Of a DNA stretch of 64,000 nucleotides, positions 1 to 14,000 are shown one piece after another. The notes under the pieces were generated by a model that had not been told where the DNA came from, did not search any database, and worked only from the letters and a program-made list of their open reading frames with translations. Each line of letters starts with the position of its first letter. Position 1 is the stretch's first letter. The translations under genes were made by a program, and so were the position numbers. This DNA comes from Trichoplax sp. H2 (lineage: Eukaryota > Placozoa > Uniplacotomia > Trichoplacea). The DNA is taken from NCBI GenBank assembly GCA_003344405.1, contig NOWV01000105.1, positions 62,001 through 126,000 on the forward strand. The letters are read 5' to 3'.

Positions 1-1600
1 AGTACTCTAGAAAATACACATATACATAGCATTGACGTAGCATGGCTTATAATAAAGTTGAAATTAGAGGCAATGCTGAATCAAATCCAGTTCTTAATCT
101 TTGCAAATACCTGTATTCTGAAAGTACCGTAATTTACATTGGCCTTGATTTAATTATATCGTAGACAAGGTAATATAACACTGTCATTATTTATGCTAGT
201 TCAAGAAATAATATATAATACCCAGTTAACTATTAAACTATCAATTCCCATCATGAAGTACAGAGTAAATTACGAATTAGGACGAGAATTAAAACTACAG
301 TTAAAGTTGTTGCTTCATTCTTCTTTCAATCTTCAGATGTTATGCATGATTATAAATTAATTTTTTAACCTCCTCGTCAACATACTTATATGATGTACAG
401 GCTATACTACTTACGAGTAGACCTGATCATTACCTATAAAGTAGAATGATAGCTTACAAAAAATTGTCTTATTTTTTATTATTAATAGTAAGACTCTTCA
501 AAAAAATAATTTGTAATTTGGCTGACAATTCTGGCTAGACAACACTTAGAATATGTAATTTCAGGTCTGAACTTTGACTCTATCAAGGCCAAATATGCAG
601 GAACTTTATGTCTATAATAAGATGACATTGATATCTGTTCATGAACCTTAATTACGATAGTAACATTTATATCAATTTCTAGTATCCAATTTCCCCCTTC
701 CCCTTTAGGTCTTAAGGTTAAAAGTGTAAATTATAGACAAGTAATAAAAGCGGAATAGTGATTTGGTAACAATCGTAATTGAAAGTTGTGATGGAGGGTT
801 CGATATCTCAGAGGATTGAGATTTAGTCACCATTTACAATTATTACAACAAAGGGTTTATGAAAGTTATGCTTTATTGTAGGTTAGTAATGTGAAGTACA
901 GTGAGGTAGTTACGGTAGATCAGCGTGCAAGCTGTCGTGAGTAACGAGTAGAAGTATTAGACTGTAAGAGACTAACTAGAAGACTAACTGAGAGGCTAAC
1001 GAACTCTGAGGTAGAAATCGCCAGTATTTATAGTTTTAAAGATAGAGCACACGCAAAGCATAGGATTGTGGAATTAGATACAACATATACCATAACAGGT
1101 TACAAAATAGCAGATGATTGTAGAAAACAGCGAGTACCGTAATAACTTAAATACAGTAGTCTATATATGAATGTAGAGTAAGCGGACTGTAGATCTGTCT
1201 AAATATAAGAGCAATACAACATGTCTATATTTAAGAGTAGAATATAGTTAGAGTATATTCTAAATACACTACAAAAGTGAAGAATCTAGAGATGCAGAGC
1301 TTTCGTACAAAGTTTATCTAATATAAATTCTACGCTTACATATAAATGAAAGTTTGAGCTATAACAACAAGATTTATATGGATTACTAATTACCTTAGAG
1401 TTGGTTTTATCCCTTCGAAAATAGCCGCATAACACAAGTATGAATGAGCTAGAATCGCAATTAGATAATAATTATAATTTAAATCCAAAAATCTAAAGAT
1501 GTTGAAATGTCGTTCAATACTCGTATAGTCGAATAAAAGTTAAGATGATGGTTTAAATTGTAAATAAAGAGTCTAAAAGATATAAAAATGATATACTATA

Positions 1601-1624
1601 GATAGAGAAGACTTCTTCTCTATC
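1601..1624. repeat. Near-perfect palindrome
   Basis: An 11-base arm (GATAGAGAAGA) and its reverse complement are separated by two bases. It would form a tight hairpin on either strand. No gene lies nearby to give it a role. Confidence 0.6.
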
Positions 1625-2765
1625 TTAAAATTTATCATGTGTAGTGCTGATCTCCTTTGCTAATTATGATAAGATAGCTAAGACGACGGCATTAATCAGC
1701 ATTACGGTAGTATTGTAATGTCAATTTTTGGCTTTCAGATCTTAATTATTATACAGTAAATGGACAAATATTAATTTAAAAGGCAGAATCTAAGAGACAA
1801 AACTATATGATAAAGTACAGAACGTGTATCTAATGCAAGTTATACAGAAATGTTGCCTGTCTTGTTTTTGTTTTCTTATATATCTTTTAAATATGAGTAT
1901 AGTATTAATAAAAAATCCATCTTGTGATAAGAAACGATCTTTAATAATTTAGATTTTTAAGCAACAATTCTAGAAAATGAATAAATAAATTGTTTAAATA
2001 TACATGTATACTAGTGTACCCGGGCTAAATACCCCCGTTGAAAATTTTCTGATGCTTTATGTTGCAAATATGATACCAAGAAAGCAATCTTTGCTCATAG
2101 GCTTTAAAATTGGTAATTTAGAAAATAAAAAACAAACAAACATGATTTTAAATCCATATAACTACAAATTTGAAATCAGTGATACTTTCACATTTCTAAG
2201 CAGCACTTCAAATTAAGGTGGCTCAGGGTAACTTTAAAATTAGCGTAATTTTGGTAGTTTATTGCTCAGGACTAGTACATTAATCACAGCAACTACACAT
2301 CATTTCACCTACGGCAATGAAGTCAAAATAGATGAAAGCTGTAGTTCCTAAATTACGATCCAGTAGCACCCAGTAGAAGGGCATCTTGAGCGTAGAAATA
2401 AGGTAATAAGAGCAGTCAGAGCTAGTATTGCGGTAGTATATGATAATCTAAAAATCAGTAAATTAGAAGCTTACTGATGTATATATAGTTAGCAATAGAT
2501 GAAATACGATATGTTAACCATAAAGGCATAAATAAAAGCAAACACTGTATATGTACGTATGTAATACTACTTCCCTATATTAACTACAATCAACTCACAA
2601 GAATGAGTAAGACTCGGTTAATATAAAAAGTTTATTACGATGTTAAAATACAGGCATTAAAAACTACGGATATAATATCAAAAGAATATCTATGTCTTCT
2701 TCAAGCTAACCTATGAATGAATCTATCTACCTCTACAATTATATTAGCCTCCTTATATATCTATC

Positions 2766-2789
2766 TTTGATGTAAATATTTACATCAAA
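2766..2789. repeat. Perfect 24-base palindrome
   Basis: The left half TTTGATGTAAAT is followed directly by its exact reverse complement. A 15-base direct repeat (CTCTATCACAATTTT) follows at 2791-2805 and 2823-2837. Function unknown. Confidence 0.65.
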
Positions 2790-3289
2790 ACTCTATCACA
2801 ATTTTCCCTCCCTCAATTTTTCCTCTATCACAATTTTACACCGCTACATCTTTCCGATTCCCACCAATAGATAATTAATAGCAGATATAGCGCTAACATA
2901 GGAAGAACTGACACCATGTTCCACACAACTAGAGACAATTTAATATTACCGTTACAACGTATATGATGATTGTATGGTAGTACTTGTAATACAGTAAGTG
3001 ATAACATTGTAAAAGGCGGACCGATAAGTTACTAATTGTAGTGCGAAGTATAAATTGTAATCGTATCGAGGTATAACCTCGTGTAGCTATAAATACCGAT
3101 CAACTAATAATAAAATGCGGTTATCAATCTTATTATTGAAGAACATAACACTTACCCCAATAGGAAATTGGAAATTACATGACGTCTTGACAGTATAATA
3201 AAATTGCGAATATTTACTGTCTAATAACCTAACTATCATTCCATTTTTAGTATCTAATAACTAAATGTGCTCCAGCACTTCTATCAGCG

Positions 3290-4010
3290 ACTACTAAAAA
3301 TTATCTTCACTTTCGTCATTTTAGTAATCCTTGGATATGATCTTAATCCTGGAGATTCTGGGCCTAGGAGAATAATTATTGTAGAGCTAGCTTATAAATA
3401 ATGATGCAATTTTACTACTTTTGCCCTTACTTAGTCATACAACTCTGGCAGATAATCTTACCGCAATTCCCTTTTTAATTTACAATAAAAACTGCTTTAC
3501 TAAACAGAGACACTAAAAAATATATACTATTTGGTTATGGTACCCAAAGTAGTCTACTAGCCCCAAGATTATCGTCTAAGAGCTAGAATCATCTGTCTCT
3601 TATATTATTTCTATGTTCGATTCGTGTACCAAAACTATGTCGCATGAACACATCGACTGATACGATCTAATCGCGGCCATAGTCACTGTGACTTAGCCAT
3701 ACAACCCTGACAGATGATCTTATCCCATTCTTTTACTTAATATATAACAAAATTATTACTTCGCTAAGGGCTACTAAAAATTAAGTTGATTGCCTGTTGT
3801 TGGTAATTCGTTTTAAACTGGAGATATCTATCTTAGAAATTTTAGCTCTGATTCATGGATGAGAATCATTAAAGTAGCAAATTGATAAGATCTAATTACC
3901 ACCGTAGTCATCACTATTTAGCCTACAACACTAACAGATAATCTTTCTGTTGTTCTTTACTTCGTTTTTAATAACTATAGTAAACATTGCTCTCCCTGGA
4001 ACTAATAATA
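3290..4010. repeat. Diverged tandem repeat, about 3 copies of 220-260 bases
   Basis: Three blocks start with ACTAAAAAT-like sequence near 3290, 3509 and 3767. Each also contains a shared later segment (about TTAGCCATACAACNCTGACAGATAATCTT) near 3430, 3695 and 3917. The copies are heavily diverged, so the boundaries are approximate. No coding potential is shared between copies. Confidence 0.5.
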
Positions 4011-4835
4011 CCGTACTTTCATTCTTCAGTATACCTTTAGCAATTCTCAGGTGTCTAAGAAATCAAGTGCTGTATATCCTTTGCTCTAAATTTAATCTCT
4101 TTTGCTGTTATTTATTCCTTCTCGTATTAATGTCATCTAATTGAAATCAGCTAATGCAGGCAACAAACTATAATCATCTGCAAATTGTCATAATTATACC
4201 AATGATACAAACTATGCGTATATCTTGCACTCGTACAGACGCAGAAAATGCTTAAAACTGTTTTTTATTAATTTTAAAAATATGTTTACCGATCTGTTTT
4301 ACAAAGTATTACATCAAAACCCAATATCACTTGCATGCAATAAACAGTATCATCCAAGACACCTTCTACATGGGGATGTTCGTATATTAATGTTACAGGA
4401 AAAGTAAGGATTTCAAGTCCTCAATCGGACTGCTTTTTAATATTATCCCCTATCTAGATTCATCTGATGACATAGACGGTAAAAAATACAAAGAATATTT
4501 CTTATTAACCTAGCAATAATAACTATCTCTATGCTATAATGGGTAATCAGTGTGATGAAATGGATCAATTTATAAAAAAGAATTGACAGCTAATCAGTAG
4601 GTAAGAATTGTAGTAGTAGTACTAGGAGTAGTACAAGTAAAAAGGAGTATTAATACTATGACAGTGAACAATTGGGATTAAGTTCATAACCTGTCAAAAA
4701 TTATGAAATGTGTAACAAAACAAATTGAGCGTAATTGAATCTATCACAACGCCAGTAATTCAATTATTGTAAATGGTTAAACAAATTGTAATATCATAGA
4801 AAATGTATAAAAATCGGTCGAATGGAAATAATCAT

Positions 4836-5025
4836 TTACTGGTAGATATCAGCGTCGTCTTTGCTTTCATAAAGTGGATTGGCTACAGCCGTTTGGCCAT
4901 CGCCACTGTTACTTTCTGTTGTTTCGCTGAAATCACGTAGTGTCGGTTCTTTATCATCATCTTGGTAGGCTTCGTAATTTTGATTTCCCAAGGTACGTTT
5001 GGTAAAGATTTGTGTTACTGATCCC
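4836..5025 (-). CDS. Gene A exon 25: cytoplasmic tail and stop
   Basis: Starts in phase 2 after TAG/GGG and ends at TAA (4836-4838). It encodes a short acidic tail with QNYEAY, DDKEPTL, an NPLY motif and the C terminus ADIYQ. NPxY is the classic PTB/clathrin-adaptor signal of LDL-receptor-type tails. The same elements recur in gene B, supporting this as the true C terminus. Confidence 0.85.
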
Positions 5026-8000
5026 CTACGGATAAAAAAAGAGTTAGAAATACAGGATTAATAAAAGTTGTTTGTTGATAGGGCATGCAATAAGAAGATT
5101 AAAGTAAGGCATAAATTGTGCATCATATTGTTAAAAGCTTACAATTTATCCGCTCTGTACATATAGAAAATTCCACCGATCAGAGCTACTGCAATAAGAG
5201 AACCAATGACTGCGCCAGCAATAGCTCCTCCTGCAACAGATAGATGAATTGATTAGAGAAACTAGATATCAATGAATGTTAAATTAGTCATGGGGGATAT
5301 TAGGCATGCTTTAAAGTCTTACCGTTTGCAGTTTGACTACCAATTTGTGCTACATTAATTACAAAATAGACAGGAGAAAAGATAACAGTTAAAAATTAAG
5401 GACTTGCTTTCAAAGTGGATTTGTAATCTTTAAGGAGACAGTATAACACTTACGACAGCCTGCTTCATCAGATGAATCATAGCAATCGGGAAAACCATTA
5501 CAGTGTAGGGTGCTGTTAATACAACCGCCATTGTTACCACATTTGAATTCATTAGCAGTACAAGGTCTGTTGAGGACTCCTATGTGGGGTTGGAAATAAG
5601 AATTGAAGGGTTACGAATTTAGTAAATGTCGACAATATTAGCTTTCAATATTACGTTAAGTTTTATTTAATTTCAATAGATTTACTTGGATGGGTAATAT
5701 ATTAGATTTAATTGAATTATTATCGAACAAATTGTCCGCGTAGATAACTAGAAGAAAACAGAATAGTGTGAAAACTTACCACAACGGTCTTCATCCATAG
5801 CATTGTTGCAATCAATGATACCGTCGCAACGCCATGTGTTGGGGATACATACAGTTTTATTATTGATGGGGCATGAGAATGTATAGCTGGGATTGTTACA
5901 TTGGTTATTAACTAAGGGCAATGGTACGATTGGTGATCCTTTTATGGATTAAAAGATTGATAAATAGCGTTAGATAAAAATAATGGTTTTATATCGTGGA
6001 ATACTAATGATTTAGTAAGTGATGACGGCTGCAAAAATTACCTCCAACATAACATCCTGGTGTAAAGACAACATCGTCAACGGCCATATCACTGGTGAAA
6101 CTAGTACCAAGAACTCCTTGGAATACAACACGGAAAGGTTGAGCACTGTTGAGCATTGCATTACCTCTGTACCAACTTTGTCCTATTGATCATGAATTAA
6201 AATTCGATTTTGTTAATAGATGGATGCAACTATACACGTACGTATTTAACAATTAAGGAAGAAAATCCAACAATAGCGAGTAGAATCATGATGTAATAAA
6301 CAACCTTGATTGCCAGACTTTTGCCAAACTACACTTAGTGTACGATTTAATGTTACGTCCATGATGACAACTTTCAATGTTCCCATAGAAGCACCGTACA
6401 TATTATACCAGAATTTAATCCAGCATACTCCCTGGCTAGCAGGTAAAGTGGGTCCAGCCAAGAAAGCTGTGTCGTAGTCGTTGCGTGGGAATGATGCTTC
6501 CGTAAAAACAAAGTAGCCTATAGAGAAATAAATTTATGCATCAGACAAACTGTTTATCATCCACTTTTAATTTCAATTTTAAGGTTACGATGATAAATGC
6601 CATCAAGATTGAATTTGGATTGAAAGCTATTGAAAAGCATTTTAATTTCATAACATTTTTCCATTTGTGATTTTCTTAACATTATGTTTTTAACGCTTAT
6701 TTTATATCCTTCAATCTATTTCATGCAGTTACCAGTTGATGTCGATTGTGTAGTGTGATCGTTGTTTGGACCGGTGGAACCAGAGTTTGTTGTCATTGCT
6801 CGTGTCCAGTTGAAATCACCATTGAGCAAGTTGGTGAAGTTACAGAATCCAGTATCGAATGTGCAATCGGCATAGTTGTATTCTATATTAAGAAAAGATG
6901 GGGATCAATAAATGATTAATTGATCTTGATTAACGTGTATATTTTACACAATTGGTTCTTCGTGGCATTAAACGCTATTAATAAGATTGAAAATTTTGGA
7001 ATATTTACTGCATGCAGATGGAGCCTCGTCGGAACCGTCGGGACAATCATTCTGGCGATCGCACTGCCAAAGTTTAGATATACATTGGCCACTTGTAGCG
7101 CATTTAAATTCTTGGCGAGTGCAGGCGCGTTGAGCTATGCAAGAAAAAAAAAGAACCCCCGCATTTTAATTTATTTCTAAAGTATAACCATAACGTCATT
7201 ATTTTTAGCCAACAGCTTAGTATAAGAATATTATATCCCGAGTACGGAATTGAAAAAAATATTTTCTCTCTCACTTGTAAAACAGTTGTTGAATTGAATA
7301 TCGTCCATAGCTAGACCATATAGCCTACTTGATCCGGTTGAACCACCGATTAAAATGCGGAAATTTTGTTGGATGCCAATATTAACGGTGGCTTTTTGCC
7401 ATGCTGTTCCCTTGCTATCACCGTTGGTAAAGTATGCCATCTGGATAGTTTGAGTTGAAGTTTGAACATAGACGCCAATGAAATAGTAAGTGTAGATTCT
7501 ATATTTTGCGTACCAGAAAGACATTGTACATTGTGGGCTTGATGCAGCATAGAGTGCGCTTTCTAACATTCCTACGTAACGATTTATTGAAGAGGCACCG
7601 GTAGTCATTGGTCGCATGTACATGTAATAACCAGATGAAGAGTTACTGGTATGATCGATTTTGGGTGCTCGTGAAATAGGATTGGATCCAGCCAGAGTTC
7701 TTGTCCAGTTACGGCGAGATCCGTAGCCAGCATTGTACCAGCCGCAAGTACCAGTATCAAAGTTACAATTGGTGCCACAGTTAGCTTCATCAGAGTTATC
7801 ACCACAGTCATTCTTAAAGTTACAGACAGAACTTCGTGGGATACATTTACCATTTTTACAGCCAAATGAGCTATTGCTACTACAACCTGGGGTTGGGAAT
7901 CCTGAATTAGGTGGTCTGACGGTAATACCAGGGATTTGAATATTGCCACCGAATGCACATCCACTTGTAAATGAAATTGCATCAATACCAATGCGTGCTG

Positions 8001-11000
8001 AGTACCTTGTGCCAACAACACCCTCAAAGACTACTTGGAATGGAGCACTACTGACAATCTTGACGGCAACTCTATTCCAGTAGTTAACTGAAGCATTAGC
8101 CACTGAAAATATCGTGTTCATACCATTTGCTGAAGCACTAGTACGAGTATAAACATTCAGTTGACCACCATTTGTAGCTGGAAGCATAAAGTAGTAGAAT
8201 CGGAGATAACAGTTAGCATTGGATGATGCTGCTTTAAATGGTTGGGATGCAAATCGGCTAACATCGCCAGATAGAGCCGGGTAATAGGTATTTAAGTTCA
8301 TGTAATGGCCAGTTGATGCACCAGTATCAACATCTCCACTAGGCCCATTGAATATTAATCCTGTACGACGTATCCAATTGGGCTTGTTAGGCGTATCAAG
8401 GTAGAAATAGCATTCATCCAGCTCAAATCCACATCGACCCATTGCATTCTTGCTGCAAACGCTGTTAGTTTCATCTTGTAGGCCACCACAATCATTGGCA
8501 TAGTCACAAACATATTTAGGATCAACGCAATATCCATTACCGCAGGTAAATGTTGTTTGAGGACATACTGGTTGTCGAATAGGTTGTATGCAATTATTCA
8601 GTTTAATATCATCTAAAGCAATATCACCATTGTATAAAAAGCTTCGTGTTCCTCTAAATTGTAATTGGAAACTTTGTCTTTGGCCAACTTTAACACTTAC
8701 TTGGTACCAGGTATTAGCTCTACCGCCATTTCTTGTCCATAATTGAGTTAAAGTATTACCTCGCTTAGCATTAAGAGATAATCTGCCAACATGAGAGCCA
8801 TACATATGATACCAAAAAGATACTACACATTGTGAACCAGTTCCACCGATGATAGGAGAAGTTAATATTGCTACGTCAGTAAATCGGCCAAAAGATGCAT
8901 CAGTATAAACATAATAGCCTTGACTAGTACCTAAAGTATGATCAACACTAGGTCCAGTGCTTCCAGTATGAGTAGCACCATTATGGCGTTCCCATTTGAA
9001 TTTAATAGCTGTTGAATTGACCGATGTAAATGCACCATTGACAGATTGCGATTGCCAACCGCACATGCTTTGTTCGAATGAACAAGTTTGTTGTATACAA
9101 GCAACTTCATCACTGTTGTCAGCACAATCTTGTCTGAAATCACAAACTTTAGAGAGTAAAATACATTTACCAGTGCTACGGCAGTTAAATTGTGTATTAA
9201 GATTGCAAGTATGGGATACAGCAGTTGTTGGTGGTGGTGCAGAAGTGGGTGGAAGTGGTGGAGCATAGGGTAAGGATTGTGTTGTAGACTTGCAAGTTGA
9301 AGTGAAAGAAACATCATCGATTGCGATATCACCAGAGAAACTATCGCCAACAGTAGCTTGGATAACTAATTGTGTCAATTTACCAGATGGTAAAGTCACT
9401 GTCACTTTACGCCAGATATCACCTTGAGGACCTCTTCTAGCAAAGAGTTGAGTCATAGTTCCGTTACTTTGTGTTCTAGTTAAAATGGCGAAATTGCCAA
9501 TGGTCTGACCGTACATATGGTAGTATAAAGTCATTCTACAGTTGCTGGTAGATGTCAGATCAAAAACTGAGCTCAATAGATTAGCAACTTGTCCATATTG
9601 CAAAAGTCCAGATGTTTCTAAGTAGTAGTAATAACCTTTGTAAGTACCAAGAGTGTGATCACGACTGGGGCCAGTATAGACGCTGAATGTAGGTCCAGCT
9701 CTTCGTGTCCAATTCAATTGATCAGTGACTAAATCTTGCGTCAAATAAGCACAATTGGGAGTTTCAAAGTTACATTGCTTATAAGTTGAGCATGAAGCTT
9801 CATCGGAGTTATCACCACAATCGTTTGTCATATCGCAGACTTGATCATTTGGAATACAGGAACCGCGTTGACAACGGAATTGGCCTAAAGAACAGGTAGG
9901 TTGTGATGGGGCATAAGCGCAATTAATAAAGTTGACATCATCGATTGCAACAGCTCCATCGAAGGCAACAAAATGGAAACCATAGAAAATAATCTATAGA
10001 ATAAGAAAATAAATGAAGTATTACTTTTGTATCTATTAGATGTAGCGAGTAGTGTTATTTTAAATTGTCATCGATGTCATTAATATGTAGTTGTACAGAC
10101 ATAGTATAACTGATTGCTACTAACTGTCATATAGTAACATGCAGTACTATAATCGAACATAGTGTTCGATAGATGAAGAGATATTTTAGAGATAGTATGT
10201 ATAAGATGCGTATTATTAATACAGCAATGAGTTAGTTCGATAGCATTTTAATACTTTACTAGATCCACAAAATTATGCTCATCTATAACATTAAGGAATG
10301 GTAGGTATTGACTAAAATAGGAAGTCTATATAAGTAAGTACGTGTGTTCATCGAGATAGTCGATATTACATTAATTGCTTACTTGGAATGGTTTAGTTCT
10401 GGCACCAATGCCTACTGTAGCATTACGCCAACCAGAGGAAATAGTACCTTGTGTTTCCCACAGAATCGTTGGTTGAGTATCACCTTGATTTAATATGTGT
10501 GCTTGAAGTCTGCCAGGAGAATTTCCGTTGTAATAATACCAAAATTGCAATAAACATTGCGAGCTAGCATGTTGGTACATTCCAGTTGTTATGTTTGTTC
10601 GTAAGTTATTGTAGGGTACACCAGCACTTGGATTGGTAGGCGCAATTACACCACCGTAGTAGACATAGTGGCCATTGCCTGTTCCCGTAGAATGATCAGA
10701 TCGAATACTTTGCTTTTCTGCTGCATCATGGGCTAATGCATACTGCCATTTAAAGGTATAAAGTGGATTGGTGCTTTGGGTTACTGTCATGCCGCACATA
10801 TTTTTCTCAAAATCACATTGAGATGGACAAGCCCATTCATCCGATCCGTCGCCACAGTCGGCGATGAAATCGCAAGTTTTACTCTTAGGGATGCAGTTAC
10901 CATTATTATAACAACCAAATTGTGTTGATGAACAAGTATTGGGAGCTCGTTGTGTTGGTGTTGAAGTAGTCAATGGAGCAGGTGTAGAAGTGGCTGTCAC

Positions 11001-14000
11001 TGGGAAAGTACCTGTGAATAGCTGGCATCCTGGTGTGAGTGAAATATCATCGATGGCAATATCACTGGTGAAACTGCTACTAACAGCAGCTTCGATAACG
11101 ACTTGGAATGGTTTACTAGATATAAGTGGAACTGATGCACGAAGCCATGATGGTCCCTTGTTGCCGTAAAGACTTAGTCGGGTAGTATAGGTACCACCAA
11201 TACTTGTTCTATATCGAACTCTAAGGTATCGAACTCTGCTTCCGTACATGTTGTAGAAGAATCGGATACGACAATTGGAAGCACTAGTTGTCGCTGCAAT
11301 TGGTTTACTTGCTAATCGAGCGATATCGTTAAAGTTACGACGAGAGCCATCAGCATAGGCATAATTACCGCTATAAGTACCAAGAGTATGATCGCGGTAA
11401 GGGCCAGTGTTAGGTGTTGCTGCGGGGCCATTGGTAATAGACCAATCGAAATCATCGTCCTTAAGATTAGTCCATCCGCAGAATCCAGCTTGGAAATTAC
11501 ATGTCTGTTGGTAATTAACACAGTTGGTTTCATCATAGCCATCTAAACAATCTTGTGAGAAATCACACAATAAATCTTTGCTAATACAGAAACTGTTTGG
11601 ACAGACGATTTGAGATGATGAAGGAGTAACACATTGAGTAGGTACTTTACAACTACTAAATAAAAGATCATCTAGTGCAATATCTCCTTGGAATCCACTG
11701 CCACGTAATGCTTCAAATTGAAGCTAAAGAAAAAGTCAAAGAAAAAGTGAAAGATATACATTGATATTAGTATAATGTAATTGATTGATCGATTATTTCG
11801 TTATACTGAGTACATTTATATAGAAGCAATAGCATTAAAAACGCTATAGGGGTAATTAAATTTACCCTGAAGGGTTGTTGTCTTCTGCCTATGGTTACTG
11901 CAGTTCTTGACCAATAATTTCCTCGGTTACCGCTTAATCCCCATAATTGTGCAATGCGCTGACCTTGAGCATTGAGCATGTATAACGCCAGTGAACCAAT
12001 ATCTTGGCCATACATATGACTATAGAAAGTAAATTTACAGGTTGCAGGTACTGGTTGAATAAGAGGTCCACGTAGATCAGCACGATGGCCAATTCTTCCA
12101 CCAGAAACTTCAGTATACATGTACCAGCCTGAGGTAGAGAAAGTAGTATGATCATAGCTAGGTCCTGTACTAATAGATGGAGTGCTGCCTTGACGTCTTG
12201 TCCAGTTAAAGTTATCAGTGTATGAATTTTGCCATCCACATTGTCCGGTTTCGAAAGTACAAGAGCCACAGTTGGCTTCATCAGAACCATCGGAACATTC
12301 AGTAACGAAATTACAAATGGATGACATAGCTAAGCATTTAGATCCTGCATCGCAGCTAAATGTAGTACATTGGCCAGCTGGAGTTGGTGATGCAGTTGGT
12401 TGTCCAGGTAGTACACCGCCAAATTTGCATCCAGGTGTAAATGAAATATCATCAATGGCGATATCACCTTGGAAGCTTGGTCCTACTTTGCCGGTAATAA
12501 CTACTTGATAGGCAGCTGAAGATGTTGGCAAATTGACAGAAGCTTTGATCCATGATGGGCCTTGATTGCCTGATTTCGACCATTGTTGACTCATAGAGCC
12601 AGTATAACTTGTTCGTGTTGATACAGTAAGACTACCAACATCCGGTCCAAGCATGTTGTACCAAAATCGCATAATGCAACCGCTAGAAGTTGGCGATAAA
12701 ATTGGACTACCAAGGGATGCAGTTTCATTGGGTGATCGAGGGAAAGAAGTTTCAATCATATAATAAGTGCCTAGTGAAGGAGATATGATGATAATTATTA
12801 GATTGATCAATTCTGTCAAAGTAGATCATGATCATAATGGTAACCAAGGGGATATAGGGATATTCATAATATCCTTAAAGTATATGAAAGTTGAATACTG
12901 TATAGAGGAAATGGATTTTAGATTTAAAAGCTTACCTGTTGAACTTCCAGTGGTATGATCAGCTTGGGGTCCTGTACCAGAACTAATGGTACTGCCTTGT
13001 TCTGCTTCCCAATCGAAGTTATCCGATTTCAATTGCATCCAACCACATAAGCCATTTTCGAAATTGCATCTGGTATAGCCAGCTAATTGAAATAAGCAGA
13101 TAGAAGTTATAAACTTGTCATCACAACGAATCACCTACTAGGGCTCTTATAACATCTAGATATCTCGAAAAATAATTCGATATTGACTTAAAAGTACTTA
13201 TGTAAAGAGATAGTATAATCATCAAAATGCAAAATTTTCGAATTCATTGCTTTAAATGAGCTAGATAATATATCGCTACGTGTGTTTTATTGGATGAAAA
13301 TTTGTTACTTACTGCAAGAGTTTTCGTCACTGCTGTCGCAGCAATCCTGACCAAAGTCACATTTGCTACTAACTGGATAGCAGGCACTATTGTCTGCGCA
13401 TTTAAGTTGGCCACTTGCACATGTAGTTTGGGTAGTCTTTAAGCAATTATTTAATGATATGTCATCAACGGCGATATCACCTGCCGTTCCAAAGAAATCT
13501 GTTGAACCAATGAAGGAAATCTATCCAAAGAATAAATATAGCATAAATTAAACTGTGACTTAAATTAAAAATGGATAGGGTAGTACACTATTCCATATAC
13601 CTGGAATGCTGATGCACAACGTGGAATTGGAATATTTGTAGCTTGTATCCAATTATTGCCTTGACCGTTTGATTTTGACCAAACTTGTTTTGTTCCTGTA
13701 GGAGATGCAATCTGAACTTTAAGACTACCAATATCGAAGCCGTACATGTGATACCAGAAAGATAAAGTACAGGATAGGCCGGGGTTCTGGTAAAATGGAC
13801 TGATTAGGTAGGCATTATCACTAAATGTTCCGTTATCGGCTTCAACATACATGTACCAGCCTAAGGTAATGATGAGTGATCAATTAGACGTAGAAGGCAA
13901 TTTCTTGTATGAACAGCATTAATTATTGCTCAATTACAAGTAGAAGAGCTATCGCTGTTCATACGTCATACAATATAGCTGAATAAGAACAACTTCAACA

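Larger units (their letters stand above)
1..4835. other. Gene-free flank downstream of gene A
   Basis: AT-rich sequence with many stops in all frames; the longest open frames are 60-70 codons without domain-like composition, so I call no gene. It is the 3' side of gene A, so some of it near 4836 is probably 3' UTR. I saw no AATAAA on the minus strand in the first 400 bases after the stop. Two palindromes and a diverged tandem repeat are listed separately. Confidence 0.6.

Noticed and set aside
3600-3650. GTTCGATTC, resembling a tRNA B box
   Set aside because: Flanking bases do not form a T-arm or acceptor stem.
6920-7180. 86-codon plus-strand open frame
   Set aside because: It is the antisense of gene A exon 17 (an LDLa module with correct splice sites on the minus strand).
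8996-9268. Plus-strand open frame across part of gene A exon 16
   Set aside because: Shadow of a strongly domain-bearing minus-strand exon.
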